Assembly: GCA_963995505.1 (NCBI GenBank)
Contig: OZ023196.1
Span: forward strand, 9,855,106-9,919,105
DNA length: 64,000 nucleotides
Origin: Hypericum androsaemum
Lineage: Eukaryota > Streptophyta > Magnoliopsida > Malpighiales > Hypericaceae
Direction of reading: 5' to 3'
Both the position numbers and the translations under genes were made by a program. The notes under the pieces were generated by a model, which worked only from the letters and a program-made list of their open reading frames with translations, was not told the DNA's origin and ran no database searches. Shown here one piece after another: positions 21,305-35,321 of this stretch (positions within the stretch are counted from its first letter, which is position 1; every line of letters starts with the position of its first letter).

Positions 21305-24061
21305 TTACAATTTAGCCAAGATTTTCTTTTGGCCAAGAGAAACGAGCTCTTTCCTTAATATCTTGCCGGCTGCCGACTTTGGGATAGCGTCGATGAAAGC
21401 AACCTTCCTCACTTTCTTGTATGGAGCAACCTAAAATTCGATCACCAAACACTCAGCAAAAAATTAACATCTTTAACTTATTGTTACCTAACCCTCAATT
21501 TAAATTCTAATTGAGATCCAGATTTTTTTCCATTTTCTGGTCTGACAGGAAGTTACTTTAATAATGTTCAATTATTAATTATATTTAGCACTAAAAAATT
21601 GAATTATTATAAATATTCGCAAATTTCAAAAATTATTTTTTCAAAATGTAAATAAAGTTTGGCCCGTTTGATTCTTTCGTCTGGTTCAATCACGTAAACT
21701 AGCTGACCCGACTAATTAGATTAATGTTGATCAATGTTGACCATCGATCTAACCTCTCACCAAATTTTGGTATAAAAATAATCTGATTTCATTGTCGGGT
21801 TGCAGTGTGATCAGTAGACCGCAATTTGTTAAAATAACAGTTTTATCACTATTTGCTATGCAATTGTCTTTGATTATTGCATCGAAAATCTTTTGTGAAT
21901 CTTAGGTTTGCAGATAAAGCAGTTTTAAGTTTGTATTATAAATAACTTTATGTTTTAATATTTTAATACAAATTTACTTATAAAAAACAGTTTTATCACT
22001 ATTAGTTTACATGCATTAAGTCGAGGCTTATTTGTTTCGCAGAGAAAATATTTTCCGGTAAAGCAAACAGAGCTTGAAAGCTAATAGCCTGATCAGAATT
22101 GTAGATTTCAGATAATTCATTTCTTTTTTCCAACGATAAACCAATCAAATGGTGAAGGAAATTGCAGAGAGAGATTGTGTTAAATAACCTGGCTGGCAAC
22201 AAACTGAATGACTGCAGATTCTGTGAGGTCAGAATCTTCTGCTCGAACTACATATGCCATTGGAATTTGTCCAGCTTCCTCATCTTCAACACTATCATAA
22301 AAATGGTTTTAGCGAGACATATGTGAGAGAGAGAGAGAGAGAGAGAGACTCACGGAATTACAGCTGCATCCAGTATTTGGGGATGGCTAAGGAGTAGTGC
22401 TTCTAGTTCTGCTGGAGCCACCTGAGCATAGCACCAATATATGTTTTAATTAGAGACCAGAATTTGAAAAACAAATAGACTACTCTCAATCGTTATTAGC
22501 AGCAGTAAAAATTCAGAAATTTCTCCTTTCGGGTTTCGAGTCGAGTGATAAAAGGTGGGATGAGTATCCGGGAGTTGTACTGTAGGACCAAGGATCAAAC
22601 CCGCTCTGTTACCATGCATGGAATTGAGGTTACCTGGTATCCATTATGCTTGATCAGTTCCTTTATCCTGTCGACGATATAAAGGAAGCCATCCTGATCG
22701 AAATAACCAAGATCACCAGTTTTGAGCCAACCGTCCGGATCAAGAGTTGCAGCTGTTGCCTCCTCATTTCTCAGGTACCCTTTCATAATAGCCGGGCTCT
22801 TAATCCACAGCTCTCCTTCTCTGCCTGGTGGCAGGGCCGTCCCCGTCTCGAAATCGACAATCTTGCCTCTGAAAGTTGGGATCAGCCTCCCACAAGACCC
22901 CGGATGCGCCTTCGCCTGCTCGCCTGACGTGAAGAATGTCGCTGCGCCGCAGCTCTCCGTCAGCCCGTACCCCTGCCTCATCTCCACCCATGGAAACCTC
23001 TGTCTGAACGCATCCGAGAGTTCCTTGCTCAGCGGGGCAGCCCCTGATCCAACCCGCCTTAGCGACGATAGATCGCACTTCGTTTTGCTTGCGTGCTTGA
23101 CCAGGCCTAGTACAATTGGAGGCACTAAAGGTATGTTGTTGACTTTGTACGCTTCAACTGCATCAAGCATGGCTTGCAAGTCGTATCGCGGCATAACCAC
23201 GGTGGTGATCCCGGCTGTAAACAATCCGAGCCCGAAAAATGCGAGGCCATAGATGTGGAACATAGGAATGAAGCAGAGGAATACATCATCCTGAGAGGAA
23301 GTCTTGTACACCGACCATTTCAGAAGTGTCATGATCGCTATAAAATTGGAATGTGTTAAGACAACACCTTTGCTTGTCCCTGTAGTCCCTGAAGAGTACA
23401 ATATAGCTGCAGTGTCCGACTGAGTTACATTAACTTGTGCCGAAAAGTGCTCATCCCCGCCTTCGATCAGCTCCTCGACAGAGAGCTCGTCGTCCCCGTT
23501 CACCTTCCGCGTGGTGGTCATTGCAGGCACGCCTGTTTTTACCACCTTGTGGAGCTCATCAGGAGACGCGATCACGAGCTTCGCGCCCGAGTCACGCATC
23601 TGTTTCGCGATCTCTGCCTCGGTGTTGACTGGGTTGGCAGGGCTCAGGATGGCACCAACAGTGAAGATAGCCAAGCATATGGTCGGATACAGGATCGAGT
23701 TTGGCGAAAGGACGAACACTACGTCGCCCTTTCGCAACCCGAGGCCATGGTACAGACCTGAAGCAAGGGAATGGACTGAACGGTATAGCTGAGCATAAGT
23801 AAGTTTGTCTCCTGTGGAGGAGTCTATTAGAGCAACTTTGGAGCGAGCAACCTCAGTCTCTGGCTGTGGGAATTGGGATAGCACATAGTTGGATGCATTA
23901 AGGTCAGGCCCAGTTGGTATCCGGAAATCATCACCAAGTTGTTCCGTAGGATTGTAAATTCCCGAACTCGACTCGAACCCGGATTGGTTCATTAACTGTC
24001 TAACATTGTTGGCACCTCCTCCTGGATTGGTAGTGGCAATCCATTGCTCCTGCAGTGACAT
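21305..24061 (-). CDS. 4-coumarate:CoA ligase-like acyl-CoA synthetase, probably peroxisomal
   Basis: Four exons join in frame with GT/AG borders: 24061-22634, 22421-22354, 22291-22189 and 21430-21305, giving 574 residues. It is an ANL-family adenylating enzyme that activates a carboxylic acid with ATP and loads it on CoA. The AMP-binding P-loop [11 protein letters not shown] starts at about residue 223, GYGLTE at about 364, and the hinge [18 protein letters not shown] at about 450. The C-terminal lysine loop [14 protein letters not shown] is in exon 4. The protein ends in AKL, a recognised PTS1-type tripeptide. That and the TSKGV version of the P-loop favour the 4CL-like/OPC-8:0-CoA ligase group (jasmonate or fatty-acid beta-oxidation) over true lignin 4CL; substrate is inferred, not shown. 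Intron 2 carries a (GA)n run. All key motifs are intact and no lesion was seen. Confidence 0.93.
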
Positions 24062-24669
24062 TTTCTCTACTTTTCCACAAGAATTAATGGAACCTGAATT
24101 TACCTATATATTTAGGATCAGTGTGACATATATTACATCGTAATTTGAGATGGATGTTTTGTCCGTAGATGGAACAATTATTGTTGGGATGCAGAGGGCA
24201 GGCATCGTTAATTACGATGCAGATAAGTGTTATGTGCTAAGGACCACGGATAATTAAATTAATTGAAATGTCCGATTTAGATGCTATCATGGGAAAGAGA
24301 GATTCATATTTTATGCCCACTAATTTTGATCGTATGTGGACGTGGAAAATCCCTTTCTTACTTGTAATTGTTATTCATGAAATGCTGCCGACCCAGTTAA
24401 ATTTCATTATATTTATTTTGTCAACGTTTAATATGCACCTGTTAGTTTTTGGAATCAGATGGGAAAAAAATAAATAAAAATTGATAAAAGATACTTTAAA
24501 TGTGTCATCATCGGACAAATTCGTCAACAAAATTCTTGTCAAGCATTTGGCTTTTTAAAGTGGAACTTGTTATCCGTGAGCTAATTGACTAAGGGATTTC
24601 AATTGTGTGGTAACACTCTATTCTGATTCTTATGTCATTAAGGACACAGTTTCGAAGAGGTTGATGTGA
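24062..24669. other. Upstream region of the ligase gene
   Basis: No coding sequence was recognised. On the minus strand the roughly 500 bp nearest 24061 presumably contains the ligase promoter and 5' UTR, but no element is clear enough to annotate separately. Confidence 0.45.
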
Positions 24670-25180
24670 GTGGGTAAGCAACAGGGTGATCTCTATTATT
24701 TTAAGAATGTGTTGGGCAGGATAGCATTATTAACCAAGAGCGATCACAAGCTTGGCATTGGCGTTTTGGACATCCATCTAATGAGAAGCTACAACTATTT
24801 CTTTTGGTGGCTCACCTATTTTTTGGCCCACGAAAAAACAACAGGTCGTATCTTGTTCGTCTGTTGAGGCTGAATATTGTGCCATGACACTTACAATTCG
24901 TGCAGTTTTGTGGCTGCGTTGGTTATTTCGAGATTTGGGCATTCATTTCTCACCTCCTAAACACGTGGAGATCGATTTTTACTTTTTTTGGAACGTGTTC
25001 AATCCGGAGAAATTATCCCAACTAAAATTCCTACGGAATGTTAAAGCTGATGTGTTTACCAAGACTCTTGGTCAAGATCATTTTGAAGAGATTGTTCGCA
25101 AGTTAGCTGATTTTAATATCAATGCTACAACTTGAGAGAGAGTATTAGAGTTATCAAATAAATAAGTTTGTATTGGACTT
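24670..25180 (+). pseudogene. Ty1/copia RNase H scrap
   Basis: The translation includes SSVEAEYCAMTLTIRAVLWLRWLFRDLGI (about 24855-24940) and NVKADVFTKTLGQDHFEEIVRKL (about 25037-25105). These are the closing landmarks of copia RNase H. The catalytic first part is degraded and no other pol domain is nearby. It belongs to a different copia lineage from the two other families in the window, judged by its VEAEY and KTLG wording. Sequence after 25136 ('gagagagtattagagtt') may be its 3' flank or LTR start. Confidence 0.7.
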
Positions 25181-25367
25181 AATCACATGTTTTTAGTCAA
25201 TCAAACAACCAAATAGGGAACAACCAAATATGTATAAAGTCGTAAAAAAATGTCACATGAACAAACCCAAAACAAATCACAATTACTACCAATAGCCATA
25301 AATAATTATTTGTCCTAAAGCTTCCCACGTATTTAATTATAGGCTTTTTAAGACAAGTAATCATATG

Positions 25368-26068
25368 TCATACGAGGCCCAAGCGACTCAAGCCAACAAC
25401 GTTGTTCTGGTAAGTAGTCGAGATGACATATTTTCTTTGCGAGGAAGTACTTAAACGAATATCAATCTCTCTCATCCGTCTTATTTCCAGATTGACAAAT
25501 TGCAATCTATCATAGCCATACTGAATTAGCATCTCCCCTTCCGATATGTTTACCCAATGAAGCCTGTTGATATATGGACCGCATATGTCTTCGAGTTGGA
25601 TTATATACCATGAATCCACTGCCAAGCCTCACGATCCACAAGGATCCATAAGTTAAGGATACTTCTGCTTTTGTACACATCACAAAAACCCAATGACCCA
25701 TCCACTTCCAACAAACTCACTTCGTCATGGAGCACAACTGTATGCAGGCGGCAACCGCCACTGTTTGGATGCAGCTTGAAGTCGATTTTCTCGCTATCAA
25801 TATTAAAGACCATAATGCAATTGCCACGAGGAACTGAATAGTAAAGCAAGTGATGGAGTGAGCCACTAACGTTGATGGGCGCATCAAATGAAGGATAGGC
25901 CTCGTACCTGCCAATCATGGTACTCTCCCCACTCAACTTAAATATCTTAAAGTCGAGTTCAAGGGGGAGGAGATCCCCTGGTCGACGGTGACAACCAACA
26001 AAGAACAGGTACTCTCTCTTGGACGGATGAAACCACAGCCCGCAGCAATGGAACCCGAAGGTTTTCAC
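25368..26068 (-). pseudogene. F-box-associated domain protein fragment
   Basis: From 26068 leftward the frame reads MKTFGFHCCGLWFHPSKREYLFF..., ...HHLLYYSVPRGNCIMVFNIDSEKIDF, ...EVDGSLGFCDVYKS, ...LNLWILVDREAWQW. It then shifts frame near 25615 and continues as QLEDICGP...RLHWVNISEGEMLIQYGYDRLQFVNL to 25368. This resembles the C-terminal interaction domain of plant F-box proteins, which recruit substrates to SCF ubiquitin ligases. No F-box was found upstream on the minus strand (26069-26600 is repeats), and the frame break has no splice border. It therefore looks like a truncated, frameshifted copy. An unspotted intron is the alternative. Confidence 0.62.
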
Positions 26069-26116
26069 CTCTGCAATTAATATTGATTGCCTTAATCACG
26101 TTGTTAATGAGTCATA

Positions 26117-26400
26117 AAAAATAGTAGGAGGACATAACCCTAAAAATAAATAGTAGAAAAACATGCCTTCCTTGTATTTAATCATCGACTTGGGTTTTGG
26201 TTTTAGTTTTGTTAATAGTTATCCTCACCTTTGTAATTCAGTCATCGAGTAGTAGAAGGACATTATCCTTAAAAAAAATAGTAGAAGGACATTATCCTGA
26301 AAAAAATAGTAGGACATAAATCTAGAAATAAATAGTAGAAGGACATAACCTTAAAAATAAATAGTAGAAGGACATGCCTTCCTTGTATTTAATCATCCGC
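26117..26400. repeat. Imperfect tandem repeat, 'aaatagtagaaggacat' units
   Basis: About seven copies of a roughly 28-bp unit ('aaataaatagtagaaggacataaccttaa' with variations). The longer block 'catgccttccttgtatttaatcatc' occurs at both 26163 and 26375. No coding function was seen. Confidence 0.8.
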
Positions 26401-26641
26401 TATGCAATGGAAAGCCTGCGCGGCATATTCAGTGATATTCTTGGTTTTAACAAAAATAGAACAGAGGCGTATGCCATGGCGAAAATTAGTATATTCAATA
26501 TCAATTGTCACAAATAAAATGAGACCGGATTTGGTCTTGGAGGTCCACTCCAGCCCAGTGCTGGAAGATTTTTATTGAAACACGTGGAGATTTTTTTGCA
26601 AAAATGTGAAAATACGAGGACAAAATGAAAAAGTCCACAAT

Positions 26642-27375
26642 TAGGGGTGAGCAAAACATCCGACATCCGATATCCGAAATTTTTTTCGGAATCAGATTAT
26701 CCGAACAATATAATTCGGATTCGAATAACAAAATCATAAATTCGGATTATCTGAATATCCGAAATATAAATGTAACTTAAAATAGGTCATATGGGCTTGG
26801 GCTTTCTCTATAAAAAAATATCTAACTTGTATACCTTGTCTCTCTGTGTTATGCAATTGATAGACCAAAATTACGTCTAACCAAATTCTAAAAAAAAATT
26901 ATATGCACCACCAAGTTGTTGTCCTCCTCGTATCTGGCCTCCCCATACAAAGCTTGTTTTAACTCCCAAACTTTTTCTGCCTTTTCATGAACTGACCAAC
27001 TGGATGTGACTTGAAACTTCTTAAAACCAGAAGCAATTGTACGCCTGGTTTTGGAAGAGCTCGTCTCGATTTGGACACTTGGGTTTAATCATTCTTGCGT
27101 TATTTTCAGCAAGAATTATGCGTTTATTTTTTTTGTTATAGTTATTTTGGCTTTTTTCTTTACTACGTTGAGGTGCTAATGGATACTTGGTTTTTAATTT
27201 TTCGGAGATTTTTGAAAAATTCGGATAATTTGGATTATCTGAATCCGTATCCAAAATAATTTCAGATTTTGGATTTCGGATAACTCGTTATTCGGATTCG
27301 GATCGAGAAATAGTTATTTTGGATATTTCGGATAATGAGAAATTCGGATTCGAATTATCCGAATGCTAACCCCTA
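26642..27375. mobile_element. hAT-type nonautonomous element, 734 bp
   Basis: The ends are TAGGGGTGAGCAAA on the left and TAGGGGTTAGCATTC reading inward from the right. The flanks are TCCACAAT (26634-26641) and CCCACAAC (27376-27383), an 8-bp duplication with two differences. The interior has long complementary tracts built from 'atccgaa/ttcggat'. No transposase is encoded. Confidence 0.78.
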
Positions 27376-27382
27376 CCCACAA

Positions 27383-27570
27383 CCATTGAATTGTAACTGG
27401 GTAAACCATTGAATTGTAACTGAGTAAACTATTGAATCGTAACTGGGTAACTGGGAACGTCCCGATTTATCCGGGATGGGATAAAAATGGACCATTGAAT
27501 CATAACTAGGTAGACCATTAAATCATAACTGGGTAGACCATTGAATCATAACTAAGTAAACTATTAGATC
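27383..27570. repeat. 23-bp tandem repeat, about 7 copies, interrupted
   Basis: The unit 'accattgaat(t/c)(g/a)taactgggta' is repeated on both sides of a roughly 50-bp spacer (27450-27490). Confidence 0.8.
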
Positions 27571-28837
27571 GTCCAGGACAGTCCTGGTTAGATTTGACCT
27601 TCCAGAACCGAATCCGCTCCCTCCCGGTAACAATGTCTAGACTCTCATATTTATAAACTAATTAATAATCAATAAGAATAGACAAAAATTAAAATTGGAA
27701 CCTTCAAAACAAAAAACCCTATAACGCATCTAATTAGGAATTAGAACTAATGAAAACACTGATAAGAGGATTCCTCAATACAGATCAACCAAGAATGTCG
27801 AAATCCAGGAGCTGCTGGCTAAGCCTCCGATAAGAGAATCATTAACTTGATAGTGAGGAGTGTCATCTTCTTCCTCAGGCAAGGACATTTACCTTATCAT
27901 AAGCAAGGAGATCTTACTTTACCTGTACGCAATTCATGAAAAATGTCAAAAGCGCTTATTAGAACCTCAAATCATAGATGAATTAACAAAGGTTTAGGTT
28001 CAATTTTTATTGAGTGTAACGAATCATGCTAGTTGCTTTTTTTTAATGAAAAATCATACTAGTTGCAATTAGCTGCTATGTTGAGGCCATAAAATAACTT
28101 GAATGGTTGAACTTAAATTGTAGCTATAGTTCTAAAATCCTAAATCTAATTGTCATTTTGGAGTCCCCGTCTAGGCTAAAGGTGAAAGTGAAATTGACGT
28201 AAGCCAAGTTATTACCATGCGAAGTGTTCCAGAGCCAACGTCCAACACATCGCATCAACATGTTGTAATATTGGCAGTTTTTGTTGTCTTTTGTTTCATC
28301 GAAAAATTCCCCAGGACCATATCAGAATGACGAGAGAAGTTAAACTCATTCATCTTTTACTGAACTTAGTAGAAAGTATAATAACGGATCGTTTAAGAAT
28401 CGTTTAAGAAGAGAATAAAACTCAATGCCATATAAAACTCTTGAATTTTTAGGCTAACCCTAAATTTAAATTCATAAAAAAACTCATTCATATTTTGTAC
28501 TTTATTTACCTAGTATATAAATTAAGAGGTGTGAAGATGTTTATAACTTAATTAAAGATTTTGAGAATATACTTGTGTTAGTTTGTCATTCAATTCGACT
28601 CAAAGTTAAATTTGTGGGTATAATCAATGTTCGGAAATATTAAATTATTTCAAAAAAGAATTTCTCCTTTTACTTTCTACTAGCCATGTTCTTTCTCAAA
28701 TTACTCCATGTATTTAAAAATGTTGTGATTAAGAGATCCTACATTAAAATTGGTGCAATAAGTTCTATGTGCTTCATGTGCATATGCAACAACTATTTTT
28801 AGATAAGTTGAAAATAATTAGAAAAAAGTGGTACAAA
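27571..28837. other. Intergenic, AT-rich, no gene recognised
   Basis: No frame over 60 codons shows a protein family. No clear transposon ends were found. Confidence 0.5.
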
Positions 28838-29673
28838 ATACTTTAGTACCCTGTAGTATCGTAATTTTTTACTTGTGTATCTTGTAGTTCAAAACACATA
28901 GAATAAATCTAACTTTTTTTTAAAATTTTATCACTTAGAGGACCGAGCAGCTGCCCGGCCATCTGACTTTCCACGTCATATAATTGGTCCTACGTGGTTT
29001 GTCTGATTGACAGTTACTGGGATGATTTGATTCTGACGTGTCATGTGGGTAAATTAACAAAATAATACCTAATTTTTTATAATTTTCAAAATCACAAGTA
29101 TATTAGATTGTCCAATTTTTTTCCTTTATGAGCTTCATCTTCAACCTCCTTATCTCCATTACCTTAAAAAAAACACGTTGAATTCCACATAAAGCAATAA
29201 TGAAAACTGGTTCGCTTATATCTAAAAAACACACTAAGTAACTTGGCCAACATACTTATGAACAGATTTATCAATGTGGCACCTGTGTTGTATGGTTTGC
29301 TAATGCAATAATTGGGAATGCTTCTGTTAGATCTACAACTCATTACCTTCGGCCCAACCAAAAGAAATATGTATTTGGTTTCTTTGGCCTAATTTGAAGA
29401 GACTGATCTGCTACGAAAAGACCTTAGTCAACTTGATGGATCGTTGCTAGCAACATTGTTTTAGAAACTAACCGGGCCGTGACTCGCAATGAGGTTGGGT
29501 GCCACGTGTCTTTCACGTGGTCTCAAAATGACGACGTTCCGGGCGGGTTTCGACGGACAGCTGTTTTGGACCTGCCCGAAAAATTGGAGGTCAACCACAG
29601 GGTACTAAAATACCAATTTGAAACCACATAGTATTTCGGGCGAAAAGGTGAAACCACAGGATACTAAAATCCT
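28838..29673. mobile_element. MULE-like nonautonomous element
   Basis: The left arm 'tttagtaccctgtagtat' (from about 28842) is the approximate inverse of 'ccacaggatactaaaa' at the right (ending about 29669). The right arm carries a second copy, 'ccacagggtactaaaat' (about 29596). The wording resembles the TIRs of the MULE elements at 8276 and 63449. No exact target duplication was found, so the ends are approximate. Confidence 0.45.
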
Positions 29674-30184
29674 TAAATTTTATAATTTTTTGTTTTATTA
29701 AAAGTCACATCTCTCTCCCACTTCAATTTGCCGAATCACATAGTACTCTTGTGTTCGTTCGCATTCTTGTTATCTTGCGTTAGAACAAAGATAATTTTAA
29801 TATAACTTTCTAAACATAATTGATAGATAAATTGTAACCGAAAGTTTTCGAATTATCGATTAAAATTGTGACCACAGAGCTACAGTTAAAATTTATAATT
29901 TTAAAAAATCGTGAACCGGCAAATCTTTAACCGTGATCAAACTAATTTTGCAAAGCAATAGTAGAAATAGGTTCTAGAAAATAATAATATTCCCAGAGCA
30001 ACCAGAGAATCGAAAGTCACCCAGACATGTTCGAAACTTGTCCGGGGAAGGAAACAAAAACCAACGCCCCCACCGAAGAGTGTCGCGCCAAGACCACAAA
30101 CTACCGTTATCTGCTTACAATAGAGATTTTCTCGCATCACATTCACTCGATAAGTGGCTCCTCCCTTGGCCTCAAACCACTCTC

Positions 30185-30236
30185 TATAATTCACCGCCAT
30201 CTTCTTCTTCTTCTTCTTCTTCTTCTTCTTCTTCTT
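30185..30236 (+). promoter_or_regulatory. Putative TATA box and (CTT)n leader of the malate dehydrogenase gene
   Basis: TATAAT at 30185-30190 lies about 130 bp before the start codon. A pure CTT microsatellite (30201-30236) follows; pyrimidine-rich CTT tracts are common in plant 5' UTRs. The transcription start is inferred only. Confidence 0.4.
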
Positions 30237-30320
30237 CCATTAATCCCACGTTAAACCACTCTCCAGCCTACTAGAACTAAAAGGCAGAGTGACCATTTGC
30301 TCTGTTTTCTCTGCTTCCAA

Positions 30321-33691
<3,371 letters not shown>

Positions 33692-35321
33692 AAGTCCGCG
33701 ATTTTGCTGCAGCCCGTCAAGCGTTAGCCAGAGTTGAGCCGCGGGTTTAAGATCTACGAATGCAGATACCCGTCACGAAGAACAAGATCACGATAACTTA
33801 GCCGGTAATGTAGGCCGAGCTATCAAGTGATTGGTCTCCGGAATCTGTTGCTGCTTTCAGGCAGATCTGCTGTCAAAACAACCAGCTCCTGTTTTGTTTT
33901 TGGTTTACCAGTTCGACATGTTATAATTCTCACTCTCAGTCTCGGTGCTTGTTCTATTCGATACCCACAATGGTAATGTAATATTCCAGGAAAATAATGT
34001 CTCTTTTGCATTTAAATTGTTCTCAATGTATTAACGTTGAGCACATGGATGGGTAGATATTCGTTATCATTTCATTATATGTTTAGATTTGCGTCTAAAG
34101 AGAGAGGATTGCGAAATGCCAAAATATATACCAATGAGGAACAAATTGGAAAAATTATTAAATTTCACCCGTCGTTGAAACAATTTAGGCTAAAGCTGCT
34201 TGAAAACGACCCGACAGCATTAGAAATAACTATCACATTAACGTATATAGATATTCTGGAACGTCACAAAATCTTGTCTTAAAAAGATAATGTTGGAATA
34301 TCTTACGCAATTGAGTATTTTACTATAGTTTTAAAAAAATGTGGTCCTACCAAATCGCCCTAAAAAGCGGGCCATTTTTGTGGATTATACGGCTTTCGGT
34401 TGAACTGCCTAAAAACTGGTCGGACTGAATGGTTCATCCTATTTTTTTACTCAACCAGTCCGATCTGACCGAATTTTATCCAAATCAGCAAAAATAAAAA
34501 TAAAAAACTCGTATCATATGCTCAATTTCTCCAAATCAACAAAGAAAAGTAGATTTTATATATTATAAATTGGTTGATATTTCTAAACTGTAAATTTAAA
34601 AACCTAATTTTTAACTATTTTGATCTATATATTATCAAATAATGACAAAATGAATTATAAAAAGTTCCAGTCCGATCGACAGTCTGACCGATCGGACCGA
34701 ATGAGCCAAAGAACAGACCAAAAGCAAATTCACCCTACACATTGAACACTTGTGGAAGATTTTAAAGGAAAAGCCATAACCAAAAGCAACCCGAGTAAGT
34801 TACGTTAGTAAAAGAACTGAATTTTCTTAAGAAATGTATTATGTTCAAGTCTTACGAATGGACATTGCACCAGTAACCCCTAAATGTGGCTGTCCACTCC
34901 GAATAATAGATATTAAAAAAACCCAAGTAAGTTACAAACAAATTAATCTACAAATCGCTCCATACCATCTGCAAGCGAACTTTTAATGAGCCAATGAACT
35001 CCTTGAAGTCGGCAACTCCAACGAGTCCAAAGAATTTCTCGAGGGGGAGAAGTTTACAAATCAATCCTCGAGTCAACAAGACAGACGAAATTTAACCAAA
35101 TTGCAGAGCGATGTTGATGCATTTCAAGCTAGAATAGGGTCTCAACATCAGGGCAATGTAGACCCCCTAAAATGAAACACGACACAGCTCAGCACACTAG
35201 TTATCAGTTCTACAGTAATCATGTAAGCAAATAATCTGTCAGAGCGTATCCATCCTAATCTAACAACTATGAAGTCTCATTACCGACATAATTAAGACCG
35301 GGTATGAGCATCTTCCATCTA
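33692..35321. other. Intergenic region between MDH and NAC genes (convergent)
   Basis: The ends hold the two 3' UTRs. Between about 34320 and 34740 the DNA carries complementary motifs ('cagtccgatctgaccga' and 'gatcgacagtctgaccgatcgga'), suggesting a decayed inverted-repeat transposon without firm ends. No gene was seen. Confidence 0.5.

Noticed and set aside
22646..23792. Several plus-strand open frames up to 176 codons
   Set aside because: They are antisense shadows of exon 1 of the 4CL-like ligase gene.
27383..27570. CRISPR-like array
   Set aside because: Units are adjoining with no regular unique spacers, and the DNA is plant nuclear; it is an ordinary minisatellite.
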